Shown piece after piece: positions 34,978-42,456 of a stretch of DNA of 42,490 nucleotides. Made by a program: the position numbers and the translations under genes. Each line of letters begins with the position of its first letter. The first letter of the stretch is position 1. The notes beneath the pieces were generated by a model, which saw only the letters and a list, made by a program, of their open reading frames with translations, was not told the origin of the DNA and made no database searches. Origin of the DNA: CAZUZS01 sp964624795 (GTDB lineage: Bacteria; Calditrichota; Calditrichia; RBG-13-44-9); assembly GCA_964624795.1 (NCBI GenBank), contig CAZUZS010000042.1, positions 1-42,490 of the forward strand. The letters run 5' to 3'.

Positions 34978-35877
34978 ATGAAGTATGCAGTGACTATTTT
35001 TTTCATCTTGATGATGGGTTTTCAACTTTTTGGAAGTGATTTGCAGGGCCTGAAAAAACGTGTTGCAGTGGTCGATTTTGAAGACCGCAGCGGTTGGGGG
35101 CATAATATCGGGACCGGGCTGGCGGATATGCTGGTGACGGAATTGGTTAAAACCGGGAAATTCATGGTTATCGAGCGCCAGGAGTTGGCAAAACTTATGG
35201 AAGAGCAGGGATTGGGCATGTCCGGCGCCGTTACGCCGCAAAGCGCTGCACAGGTCGGCAAATTGCTGGGAGTTGAATTGATGGTGATGGGAAGCGTGTC
35301 TGAATTCGGACAGAAAGATTCCGATGTCGGCGGCGCTATTGGCCGCCTGGGAATTGGCGGCAAAGTTTCCAAGCGCAAAGCCCGGGCAGTGGTAGATGTG
35401 CGATTGGTGAACACCAGTACAGGCGAAATCGTTCTTGCAGAAAAAGCAGAAGGAGAAGAGTCCAGCACCGGTTTGGATAATATCTCCGTGAAAGATATGG
35501 ATTTTGGTAATCCAACCCACTGGGACCAGACGATCCTGGGTAAGGCCAGCCGCAAGGCGGTTGATAAGGCGGTTGATATGATCGAAAAAGCGATGGACAA
35601 AATTCCCTGGGAAGGTAAGATTATCAAGGCCAATGACGACGGCACTGTCTATATGAAGCCCGGCTCCGCCGGCGGTGTAAAACCGGGAATGGAATTTGTG
35701 GTTTACTCCAAAGGCGAAGAGCTCATCGATCCTGACACCGGTATCTCGCTGGGCAGCGAAGAACAGAAAATCGGACGGCTCAAGGTGATGCAGGATATTG
35801 GAGATGGTAAGGCTTGCAAGGCGGTTGTGGTTTCGGGTACCGGCTTTAAAACCGGCGATTTTGTTCGGGAAAAATAG
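34978..35877 (+). CDS. CsgG-family protein with FlgT-C-like tail
   Basis: CsgG forms a nonameric outer-membrane channel for curli export; FlgO of Vibrio is related. The 299-residue protein has a signal peptide without a lipobox cysteine. The CsgG domain follows (about 26-205): KRVAVVDFEDRSGWG, GTGLADMLVTELVKTGKFMV, ERQELAKLMEEQ, GVELMVMGSVSEFG, VVDVRLVNTSTGEIVLAEKA. From about residue 208 an extra domain (EGKIIKANDDGTVYMKPGSA, GVKPGMEFVVYSKGEELIDP, IGRLKVMQDI, GFKTGDFVREK) matches the C-terminal domain of FlgT. It is coupled to the preceding FlgT-like gene by a 5-bp spacing. No curlin or CsgE/F gene is present. An outer-membrane pore or ring is the likeliest role. Confidence 0.85.
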   Translation: MKYAVTIFFILMMGFQLFGSDLQGLKKRVAVVDFEDRSGWGHNIGTGLADMLVTELVKTGKFMVIERQELAKLMEEQGLGMSGAVTPQSAAQVGKLLGVELMVMGSVSEFGQKDSDVGGAIGRLGIGGKVSKRKARAVVDVRLVNTSTGEIVLAEKAEGEESSTGLDNISVKDMDFGNPTHWDQTILGKASRKAVDKAVDMIEKAMDKIPWEGKIIKANDDGTVYMKPGSAGGVKPGMEFVVYSKGEELIDPDTGISLGSEEQKIGRLKVMQDIGDGKACKAVVVSGTGFKTGDFVREK

Positions 35878-35959
35878 AAAATTGATGTTGGATTTGGATT
35901 AATACTTATTTCTGATGGGATAAAATTCGGTACGAAATGATAACGAATCGGAGGAGGCC

Positions 35960-36721
35960 ATGTCTAAACTCCTGAGATTGGCTGTTTTAGGCGGATTGTT
36001 AGTCATCATTTTTTCGTTCAGCCAGGGAGATCCCGAACCAATCGGGAAAGTTACCTTTCCGCTAAACCGGGTCTTTGTGATAAGATCCGGAAGCTCGCAG
36101 CTTCAGATGGTGAATTTCAATATGAATGTTTTTCCTGGCGATAAGATCGAGACCAAGAAAGAGTCGCGCTGCGAAATTACCCTGAACAATGGAAGTGTGG
36201 TCCGAATTGACGAGAATTCAATCTATACGCTCGAAAAGGTTCAGGTGTCCAACGAGAGCATAAAAGCCGAATCGTCGCTTGGCAGCGGAAAGCTCTGGTC
36301 GACCATCAAAAAGATTTTCGGTAAAGACGATTACTTCCAGGTAAAATCACCGTCTGCTGTTATCGCGGTGCGCGGCACCATTTATCGGGTTGATGTTGCA
36401 CCCGATTCGTCCACCCAGTTGCGGGTTTACGATGGCGAAGTGGAGGTGAGTCCGTATAAACCTTCCATGGGAATGCAGGAGGGCGCACCCGGCGGAGAGC
36501 CAAGACCGATTGGCCCACCCCGCGATGTCAGCGGGCCGACCACGGTTGCGGGACCACATGACGTTTCCGAGCAGGAGTGGCTGGAAATTGTAAAAGCGCA
36601 GCAACAGATTGTTGTGAGGCCGGACGGTAGCTTCCAGAAATCCGAATTCAATGCGGAACAGGACGCCAAATCGGATTGGGTGCAGTGGAACAAGAAAAGA
36701 GACGAAATGCTGCAGCGGTAA
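35960..36721 (+). CDS. Exported FecR-domain protein
   Basis: The 253-residue protein has an N-terminal signal or anchor (LRLAVLGGLLVIIFSFSQG) and a FecR domain: VNFNMNVFPGDKIETKKESR, ITLNNGSVVRIDENSIYTLE, SPSAVIAVRGTIYRVDVAPD, LRVYDGEVEV. Classical FecR proteins are inner-membrane anti-sigma factors with a cytoplasmic N-terminus; here that part is missing and no sigma factor gene is adjacent, so a structural or sensing role outside the cytoplasm is more likely. The C-terminus (about 175-253) is Pro/Gly-rich then charged. CGGAGGAGG precedes the ATG. It is the last gene of the FlgT/CsgG transcript and is followed by a strong terminator. Confidence 0.82.
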   Translation: MSKLLRLAVLGGLLVIIFSFSQGDPEPIGKVTFPLNRVFVIRSGSSQLQMVNFNMNVFPGDKIETKKESRCEITLNNGSVVRIDENSIYTLEKVQVSNESIKAESSLGSGKLWSTIKKIFGKDDYFQVKSPSAVIAVRGTIYRVDVAPDSSTQLRVYDGEVEVSPYKPSMGMQEGAPGGEPRPIGPPRDVSGPTTVAGPHDVSEQEWLEIVKAQQQIVVRPDGSFQKSEFNAEQDAKSDWVQWNKKRDEMLQR

Positions 36722-36748
36722 TCGCCAAAAGGTAGTTTTAATTTCTTA

Positions 36749-36790
36749 GGGACTTACTGCCCCGCAAAAGGGGGAGAAGTCCCTTTTTTA
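36749..36790 (+). terminator. Terminator of the FlgT/CsgG/FecR operon
   Basis: GGGACTT (36749-36755) pairs with AAGTCCC (36777-36783) and CCCC (36760-36763) with GGGG inside. Seven T follow (36784-36790), then ATTTT. It is 27 nt after the FecR stop. Confidence 0.9.
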
Positions 36791-36802
36791 TTTTGGCACC
36801 GC

Positions 36803-36870
36803 GGAATCGCCTGTCGGGGAAAGGATTCCCCTCCTGCCATTTGATGATTGCCATGGTAGGAGGCGATTCC
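36803..36870. repeat. 68-nt element able to fold as a three-way junction
   Basis: The outer stem GGAATCGCC (36803-36811) pairs perfectly with GGCGATTCC (36862-36870). Inside, GGGGAA-AGGA-TTCCCC (36816-36831) and TCCTGCCAT (36832-36840) with ATGGTAGGA (36853-36861, one G-U pair) form two arms that abut each other and the outer stem. Only 4 nt stay unpaired at the junction. It follows the FecR terminator and precedes a scaffold gap. It could be a small RNA, a REP-like repeat or a mobile-element remnant. Confidence 0.5.
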
Positions 36871-36990
36871 TATGGCCGACATTTTCACCACCCATTCTTC
36901 CAATCCCATTGCAGTCCATAATATTTTAAATTAATTTTGCCCGCATGAATGGGACTGGTTTAAATGGGGGGATCTTTGCAAAATTTGAAC

Positions 36991-37090
36991 NNNNNNNNNN
37001 NNNNNNNNNNNNNNNNNNNNNNNNNNNNNNNNNNNNNNNNNNNNNNNNNNNNNNNNNNNNNNNNNNNNNNNNNNNNNNNNNNNNNNNNNN
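36991..37090. other. Assembly gap removing the hydro-lyase 5' end
   Basis: There are 100 N with no overlap of the flanks. By comparison with full-length family members about 100 or more residues of the next gene are missing, so the true gap is longer than the placeholder, and the adjacency of the two sides rests on scaffolding only. Confidence 0.9.
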
Positions 37091-38740
37091 GAAGGCTATG
37101 CCTGGCCCGGCACTATGGTGGTTGCCTCGGACAGCCACTCCAATATGTACGGCGGTTTGGGCTGCCTGGGGACGCCGGTTGTGCGCACCGACGCCGCTGC
37201 CATCTGGGCTACCGGGAGAACCTGGTGGCAGGTGCCGCCGGTGGCGAAAGTGGAATTGCGCGGCCGGTTGCAGCACGGCGTTACCGGAAAAGATGTGATC
37301 ATTACACTGTGCGGTTTTTTCAATAATGATGAGGTATTGAATTATGCGGTGGAATTTGTGGGAGACGGCCTCAGCAGTCTCTCAGTTGACCAGCGGTTGA
37401 CCATCTCCAACATGACTACCGAGTGGGGCGCACTGGCCGGCCTTTTCCCGGTGGACGATTTGACGATTGACTGGCTTCGCCGGCGCGCGGAGTTCATTGC
37501 AAAGAGAGGGCTGGCGGGTGTTCCGTCAGATGTAGACGGAAACGGCGTTCATCCGCGGCTGAATGAAAAGAGAATTCAGGCGCTGGAAAAGGAACGAACC
37601 GAACTTTATGCCGATGAAAATGCTTTTTATGCCCGCGAATTGGTGCTGGATCTGGAAACCGTCCAGCCCCATGTTTCGGGGCCGAACACCGTAAAGGTGA
37701 TGACATCGCTTTCCGATATTCGCCGGAGAGATGTGAAAATCGACAAGGCCTACCTGGTTTCGTGCGTCAACAGCCGGGTGGAAGACCTGGCGGAAGCGGC
37801 TGAAGTTGTCCGCGGTAAAAAGGTAGCGGATGACGTGGGATTCTATGTTGCCGCTGCTTCCAGCGAAGTTCAGGCGCAGAGCGAGAAACGCGGCGACTGG
37901 CAGGCCCTGCTGGATGCCGGGGCTATTGCCCTGCCTCCCGGCTGTGGGCCCTGTATCGGGCTGGGTATGGGGCTACTGGAAGATGGCGAAGTCGGCATCT
38001 CGGCAACCAATAGGAATTTCAAGGGGCGGATGGGATCGCGAAATGCCTCAGCCTACCTGGCGTCGCCAGCGGTGGTGGCCGCCTCGGCGATCTCCGGGAA
38101 AATCGATTTTCCGGGTGACTGGGGAAACGATTCGACTTCGGGAGAGATTAGGGAAAATGAAAAAACGGAAAGCAGCGCCGGGGAAACGCGCATCCTGAAA
38201 GATTTTCAGCCGGTGCTGGAAGGCGAGCTGCTGTTCTGTCACCAGGATAATCTAAATACCGACGGTATTTACCCCGGTAAATATACTTACATCGACGATT
38301 TTACACCGCAGCAGCAGGCGCAGGTGGTCATGGAAAATTATGATCCCCAATTCAGGCAGTTGGCCAAAGATGGCGATATCCTGGTGGGCGGCTTCAATTT
38401 TGGCACCGGCAGCTCTCGTGAACAGGCCGCCACCTGCCTGAAATACCGCGGTCTGCAACTGGTGCTGGCCGGTTCATTCAGCGAGACATACAAACGCAAC
38501 GCACTAAATAACGGTTTTCTGGTGATTGAGGCGCCCGGACTTGTCCGTGATTTGAAAGCGAAGTTTGGCAATGAAAAATTGACGGTTCGCACCGGGATGA
38601 CCGCCAGGATCGACTTCCGAAAATCACGACTGGAAACGGATGGGAAATCATATACCATCAGCCCGGTGGGTGCAGCAGCACAGGAACTGGTGCTCAAGGG
38701 CGGTCTGGAAAACTGGGTGAAATCGAAGCTGGACGATTGA
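37091..38740 (+). CDS. Aconitase-superfamily hydro-lyase, fused homoaconitase-like, 5'-truncated
   Basis: The 549 residues present begin inside the large subunit domain (GTMVVASDSHSNMYGGLGCL, GTPVVRTDAAAIWATGRTWW). They carry the three cluster cysteines (fragment Cys225 in SCVNS, Cys285 and Cys288 in GCGPCIG). They continue through a linker into a C-terminal swivel domain (LNTDGIYPGKY, GGFNFGTGSSREQAATC, RNALNNGFLVIEAP). Large and small parts on one chain in this order, and the WWQVPPV segment, resemble fungal-type homoaconitase (Lys4) more than bacterial AcnA/AcnB or split LeuCD. The substrate could be homocitrate, citrate or isopropylmalate; the sequence alone does not decide. The start lies in the gap. 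A strong hairpin terminator follows the stop. Confidence 0.85.
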   Translation, partial: EGYAWPGTMVVASDSHSNMYGGLGCLGTPVVRTDAAAIWATGRTWWQVPPVAKVELRGRLQHGVTGKDVIITLCGFFNNDEVLNYAVEFVGDGLSSLSVDQRLTISNMTTEWGALAGLFPVDDLTIDWLRRRAEFIAKRGLAGVPSDVDGNGVHPRLNEKRIQALEKERTELYADENAFYARELVLDLETVQPHVSGPNTVKVMTSLSDIRRRDVKIDKAYLVSCVNSRVEDLAEAAEVVRGKKVADDVGFYVAAASSEVQAQSEKRGDWQALLDAGAIALPPGCGPCIGLGMGLLEDGEVGISATNRNFKGRMGSRNASAYLASPAVVAASAISGKIDFPGDWGNDSTSGEIRENEKTESSAGETRILKDFQPVLEGELLFCHQDNLNTDGIYPGKYTYIDDFTPQQQAQVVMENYDPQFRQLAKDGDILVGGFNFGTGSSREQAATCLKYRGLQLVLAGSFSETYKRNALNNGFLVIEAPGLVRDLKAKFGNEKLTVRTGMTARIDFRKSRLETDGKSYTISPVGAAAQELVLKGGLENWVKSKLDD

Positions 38741-38751
38741 CCGCGGCGTAT

Positions 38752-38792
38752 TCCCGACAAGACAGAAACATCCTGTTTCTTTGTCGGGATTT
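38752..38792 (+). terminator. Terminator of the hydro-lyase gene
   Basis: TCCCGACAA (38752-38760) pairs with TTGTCGGGA (38781-38789) and AGAAACA (38764-38770) with TGTTTCT (38774-38780); a 3-nt bulge separates the stems. T follows until the contig ends in N at 38793. Confidence 0.8.
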
Positions 38793-38892
38793 NNNNNNNN
38801 NNNNNNNNNNNNNNNNNNNNNNNNNNNNNNNNNNNNNNNNNNNNNNNNNNNNNNNNNNNNNNNNNNNNNNNNNNNNNNNNNNNNNNNNNNNN
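38793..38892. other. Assembly gap
   Basis: There are 100 N directly after the T-tract of a long terminator hairpin. The flanks do not overlap. Strong hairpins and repeats are common break points of assemblies. Confidence 0.95.
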
Positions 38893-38894
38893 TT

Positions 38895-38963
38895 AAAGAA
38901 AAAGGGGAAGCGCTGACAGTTAAGCAGGTTGCCGGAAATCAGAAAGCAGAAAAGAGTGACTGA
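38895..38963 (+). CDS. Possible C-terminal fragment of an unknown gene
   Basis: The first plus-strand frame after the gap reads KEKGEALTVKQVAGNQKAEKSD and stops at 38961-38963. The other two frames close within a few codons. Its charged, tail-like composition would fit the end of a gene lying in the gap and convergent with nadB. Twenty-two codons are too few for certainty. Confidence 0.3.
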   Translation, partial: KEKGEALTVKQVAGNQKAEKSD

Positions 38964-39022
38964 TATCTGGCGAGGGGTAAGATGTGGATACCTGGCAACC
39001 AGACCACGCCCAGACAAAGCCG

Positions 39023-39056
39023 CATTGCTCCAGCACTCCATTACTCCATTACTGCA
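39023..39056. repeat. Short tandem CTCCATTA-like repeat
   Basis: Three degenerate copies of an 8-bp unit (CTCCAGCA, CTCCATTA, CTCCATTA) run just downstream of the nadB stop. A related degenerate stretch lies at about 168-200 at the other end of the window. Confidence 0.4.
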
Positions 39057-39083
39057 GCAACTGCTTTTTCTTCGAGATTTGCG

Positions 39084-40652
39084 TCAAACGCGGTAGTGGC
39101 AGCCCATGCTCTGCTTATTTTCCCAGGCGGCGGCTGTGACGATGATCGCCACTCTTGCCGCGTTGCGCAGGCCAATCAGGCTGTCGTGAAGTTTGGATAC
39201 CCGGTAAAATTGCTCGATCTCGAATTCCAGGTTACGGAGTTCGTGCAGCGCACGGGTCAGGCGTTTTGTCGATCTCACCAGCCCGACGTAATTCCACATG
39301 ATATTTTTAATGGCATTCATATCCTGGCTCAGCAGCGCCGGGTCAGGGATCTCAATTCCCAAGTCCTTCCAGGGGGCATAGTCGTGATTTGATGGCATAT
39401 GATTGCCGGCGATATTGCGCATAATATGCTGTGCCGACCGTTGGCCCCACACCAGCCCCTCCAGCAGTGAAGTGCTGGCCAGCCGGTTCGCGCCGTGCAG
39501 ACCGGTACAGGAAACTTCGCCCACTGCGTACAGGTTTTGCAGAGTAGTTTGTCCCCATTCATCCACCCAGACGCCGCCGCAGAAATAGTGAGCGGCCGGC
39601 ACCACCGGAACCGGTTCTCGCGTGATGTCAACCTTGTAATCCAGGCAGCTCTGGTAGATGGTGGGAAATTTTTCCCTGATCTGGTCGGCCGGGATGTAGC
39701 TGTGAAGATCGAGATAAACGTTGGGAATATCGTTGAGCAGCATCTCCTCGTGGATGCCGCGCGCCACCACATCGCGGGGTGCCAGGTCTTTCCACTCCGG
39801 GCTGTATTTTTCCATGAAGGTGTGCCCGTTGTTGATCACCAGCCGGGCGCCTGCCCCGCGAACCGATTCGGAAATGAGAAAATGCGGGGCATTCTTGTGA
39901 TGAAAAGTAGTGGGGTGAAACTGGATAAACTCGCTGTTAATTACCCGCGCCCCGGCACGGTAAGCCATTGCCAAACCATCCCCGCGCGCCCAGGAAGGAT
40001 TGCTGGTGCGTAAGAATATTTGCCCCAGGCCGCCGGTTGCCAGAATGATCTTTTTGGCCAGAACACGAACAACCCTGGATTCTGCCTGATCATACAGGTA
40101 AGCGCCGTCGCAAGAGTGCTGTTCGTAAACGGAAAGCCGGTTCAGGGAGTGGTGCGATGGCGTGAGCAGATCCACCGCCGTGTAGCCTTTCATCAGCCGG
40201 ATGTTCGGGTTCTTCCGCAGCGCCTGTATAATGGCCTGTTCGATAACTTTGCCGGTGCTGTCTTTGGAGTGCAGAATGCGCGGAACCGAGTGGCTGCCCT
40301 CCGTTACCAGAGAAAATTCGCCATTTGGATTTCGGTCGAAGGCAATGCCCAGTTTCTCGATAAGGATGTGCTCAACCAGATCCGGACCTTCCCGTGAAAT
40401 AATATCAACTGCCCGGGGATTGGAATGGCCGGCGCCGGCGCGCTTAATATCTTCCGCCAAAAGCTCGGGGGAGTCATTTTCGCCGCGGTAGATAATTCCG
40501 CCCTGAGCATAAAGTGTATTGGATTCTTCTTCTACGGTGGCCCGTGTCACAACTGTAACCGGGATTCCGGCTTCCGCTAATTGCAGGGCGGCAATTCCGC
40601 CGGCAATTCCACAGCCGATTACTAGCACTTCAGTTTCAATAATTTCAGGCAT
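39084..40652 (-). CDS. nadB: L-aspartate oxidase
   Basis: NadB oxidises L-aspartate to iminoaspartate, the first step of bacterial de novo NAD synthesis, with FAD and oxygen or fumarate as acceptor. The 522-residue protein shows the dinucleotide fold VLVIGCGIAGGIAALQLAEAG, then SNTLYAQGGI, the flavoprotein motifs ATGGLGQIF and EFIQFHPTTF, the active-site region ESVRGAGARLV and AAHYFCGGVWVDEWGQT, and LYAVGEVSCTGLHGANRLAS, all typical of NadB rather than succinate dehydrogenase flavoprotein. It starts 12 bp after nadA, so the two are co-transcribed and iminoaspartate can pass directly to NadA. Confidence 0.95.
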   Translation of the reverse strand: MPEIIETEVLVIGCGIAGGIAALQLAEAGIPVTVVTRATVEEESNTLYAQGGIIYRGENDSPELLAEDIKRAGAGHSNPRAVDIISREGPDLVEHILIEKLGIAFDRNPNGEFSLVTEGSHSVPRILHSKDSTGKVIEQAIIQALRKNPNIRLMKGYTAVDLLTPSHHSLNRLSVYEQHSCDGAYLYDQAESRVVRVLAKKIILATGGLGQIFLRTSNPSWARGDGLAMAYRAGARVINSEFIQFHPTTFHHKNAPHFLISESVRGAGARLVINNGHTFMEKYSPEWKDLAPRDVVARGIHEEMLLNDIPNVYLDLHSYIPADQIREKFPTIYQSCLDYKVDITREPVPVVPAAHYFCGGVWVDEWGQTTLQNLYAVGEVSCTGLHGANRLASTSLLEGLVWGQRSAQHIMRNIAGNHMPSNHDYAPWKDLGIEIPDPALLSQDMNAIKNIMWNYVGLVRSTKRLTRALHELRNLEFEIEQFYRVSKLHDSLIGLRNAARVAIIVTAAAWENKQSMGCHYRV

Positions 40653-40664
40653 CTGCCAGATTCC

Positions 40665-41406
40665 TTATCCGATCGCCAACATCCGCTCAACAGCACTTAT
40701 CGCGCGCACGCGGATGTCTTCCGGCACTTCGATGACATACTGGTTGTGCTGCAATGAGTGGAGCGTTTCCTCCAGGGTGATTTCATTCATGTGCGGACAA
40801 CGCACATTGCACAGCCGGAGCATCTCCTTTCCGGGATTTGCGGCCGCCACATTGTCGCCCATCGCGCACTCCGTCAGCAGGAGATACTGTTTGGCGCTGA
40901 CCTGCTCCACGTATTTGATCATGGCGGAAGTGCTTCCGGAGAAATCGGATGCCGCGGTCACCTCCGGGCTGCATTCCGGGTGCGCCAGAATTACAACCTC
41001 CGGGAATTGCCGGCGGACGTTTTCGATATCTNNNNNNNNNNNNNNNNNNNNNNNNNNNNNNNNNNNNNNNNNNNNNNNNNNNNNNNNNNNNNNNNNNNNN
41101 NNNNNNNNNNNNNNNNNNNNNNNNNNNNNNNGCGGTCTCGGCCATGAAGCGCACCCCGCAAAAAACGATGATATCCTTGTCGGTCGCTGCTGCCTTCCGG
41201 CTCAGCTCCAGCGAATCGCCCACAATATCCGGCACGGTGTGATACAAGGCCGGCTCCATGTAGTTGTGCCCCAGGATGACCGCATTTTTCTGCTTTTTCA
41301 GGATGTTGATTTGCTCCACCAGCTCTGCCTTGTAGCGCAGCTCGAAATCCGGGACAATCTTTCCCAATTTATCTTTCATCAACGAATAGGTTTCTTCAAA
41401 CGGCAT
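40665..41406 (-). CDS. nadA: Quinolinate synthase, interrupted by a gap
   Basis: NadA condenses iminoaspartate with dihydroxyacetone phosphate to quinolinate on a 4Fe-4S cluster. The N-terminal part has AVILGHNYMEPALYHTVPDIVGDS and FCGVRFMAET (first cluster-Cys region). After the gap come AHPECSPEV (cluster Cys), DFSGSTSAMIKYV, LLTECAMGDNV and the C-terminal NVRCPHMNEITLEE with another cluster-type Cys. About 213 residues are visible, whereas the family has about 300-350, so roughly 90-130 residues are missing; the 100-N placeholder also puts the two halves in different frames. The ATG at 41406 is preceded by AAGG. This looks like a sequencing gap, not a broken gene. Confidence 0.93.
41032..41131. 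other. Assembly gap inside nadA
   Basis: There are 100 N and the flanks do not overlap. Family length suggests about 300-400 bases are really missing. Confidence 0.95.
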
Positions 41407-41489
41407 ATTGCTTTGCCTTATATTTGTTTGCCTAAACTGAAATAGATTTTTCTGCAAAAAGTTTCAATTTGCCACCGGCGATTGCTTCT

Positions 41490-42329
41490 TTATTTAACGA
41501 TCAAGCTGATATCTAGCGCTGTTACAGAGTGCGTCAACTGCCCGACTGAGATATAGTCGACGCCCGTTCTCGCTACTTTCGCAACATTTTCCAGGGAGAT
41601 GTTGCCGGATGCTTCCAGCGGGATTTTGCCGGCAGCGATTTTCACCGCTTCCGCGATTTCCGCCACTGTCATATTATCTAACAATATTCTCTGGATTTCC
41701 AGACCAAGCGCTTCGTGCAGCTCCTCGAAATTTTGCACTTCCACTTCGATGGCCATATTCGAGCCTATTTGCGATTTGACCTGGTTGACGGCTGCGGTAA
41801 TTCCGCCCGCCGCGCTGATGTGGTTTTCCTTGATCAGCACCATATCGAACAGCCCGAACCGGTGATTCTGCCCGCCGCCCAGCCGCACCGCCCATTTGTC
41901 CAGAATACGCAGGCCGGGAGCGGTCTTGCGGGTATCCAGGATAAACGCCCGAGTGCCGGCCACTGCATCCGCAAAGCGGCGGGTGAGCGTGGCGATGCCG
42001 GACATCCGCTGCAAGATGTTGAGGGCTGTCCGCTCGGCGCTCAGGATGGCCCGGCCCGGTCCGGACACCGTGGCGATGATGTCGCCGGCTGCGACTTTCC
42101 CGCCTTCCTCTGTTTTCGGCACAAATTCAACCCGCTCGTCCAGCAGGGAGAAAGCCTGCTCGGCCGCTCTCAGCCCGGCAATTACGCCATCCGCTTTAGC
42201 GATAAACTCACCCCTTACCTGCATTTCCGATGGAATGATGGCATTGGTAGTCACATCACCGCCGCCGATGTCTTCCTGCAGGGCGCGTTGGATCAGTTCT
42301 TTCAGCTCTTCATCAGAAGGTTGCATCAT
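41490..42329 (-). CDS. nadC: Nicotinate-nucleotide pyrophosphorylase
   Basis: NadC (quinolinate phosphoribosyltransferase) turns quinolinate and PRPP into nicotinate mononucleotide, the third de novo NAD step. Seen are LQEDIGGGDVTTNAIIP at the N-terminus, AERTALNILQRMSGIAT, the PRPP/quinolinate site ILDTRKTAPGLRILDKWAVR and GGGQNHRFGL, LIKENHI, VEVQNFEE, ILLDNM, EASGNI and the closing TGVDYISVGQLTHSVTALDISL. From the ATG at 42329 it is 279 residues, normal for the family; a TTG at 42359 is in frame but adds atypical residues. It is the first gene of a nadC-nadA-nadB operon and lies 83 bp before nadA. Confidence 0.95.
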   Translation of the reverse strand: MMQPSDEELKELIQRALQEDIGGGDVTTNAIIPSEMQVRGEFIAKADGVIAGLRAAEQAFSLLDERVEFVPKTEEGGKVAAGDIIATVSGPGRAILSAERTALNILQRMSGIATLTRRFADAVAGTRAFILDTRKTAPGLRILDKWAVRLGGGQNHRFGLFDMVLIKENHISAAGGITAAVNQVKSQIGSNMAIEVEVQNFEELHEALGLEIQRILLDNMTVAEIAEAVKIAAGKIPLEASGNISLENVAKVARTGVDYISVGQLTHSVTALDISLIVK

Positions 42330-42389
42330 GCGTTTATTTTCCCGATAATTGGCTTCCAAATCATTGCCTGGCGAAATTAAATCGGCAAA

Positions 42390-42418
42390 AGTTAACCACC
42401 CGGACTTTTATTTGTCAA
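42390..42418 (-). promoter_or_regulatory. Candidate promoter of the nad operon
   Basis: On the minus strand TTGACA (42418-42413) is followed after 17 bases by TTAACT (42395-42390), about 60 nt before the nadC start. The -35 matches the housekeeping consensus exactly, the -10 only moderately. FCB bacteria often use different promoters, so this is tentative. Confidence 0.35.
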
Positions 42419-42456
42419 CCTTGCTAAAAAAATATTTTTATAAGAGGAATATTACC

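Noticed and set aside
36945..36990. Plus-strand ATG just before the gap as start of the hydro-lyase
   Set aside because: No ribosome site, residues unlike the family N-terminus, and its frame is not the one that continues after the gap; the real start is presumably in the missing sequence.
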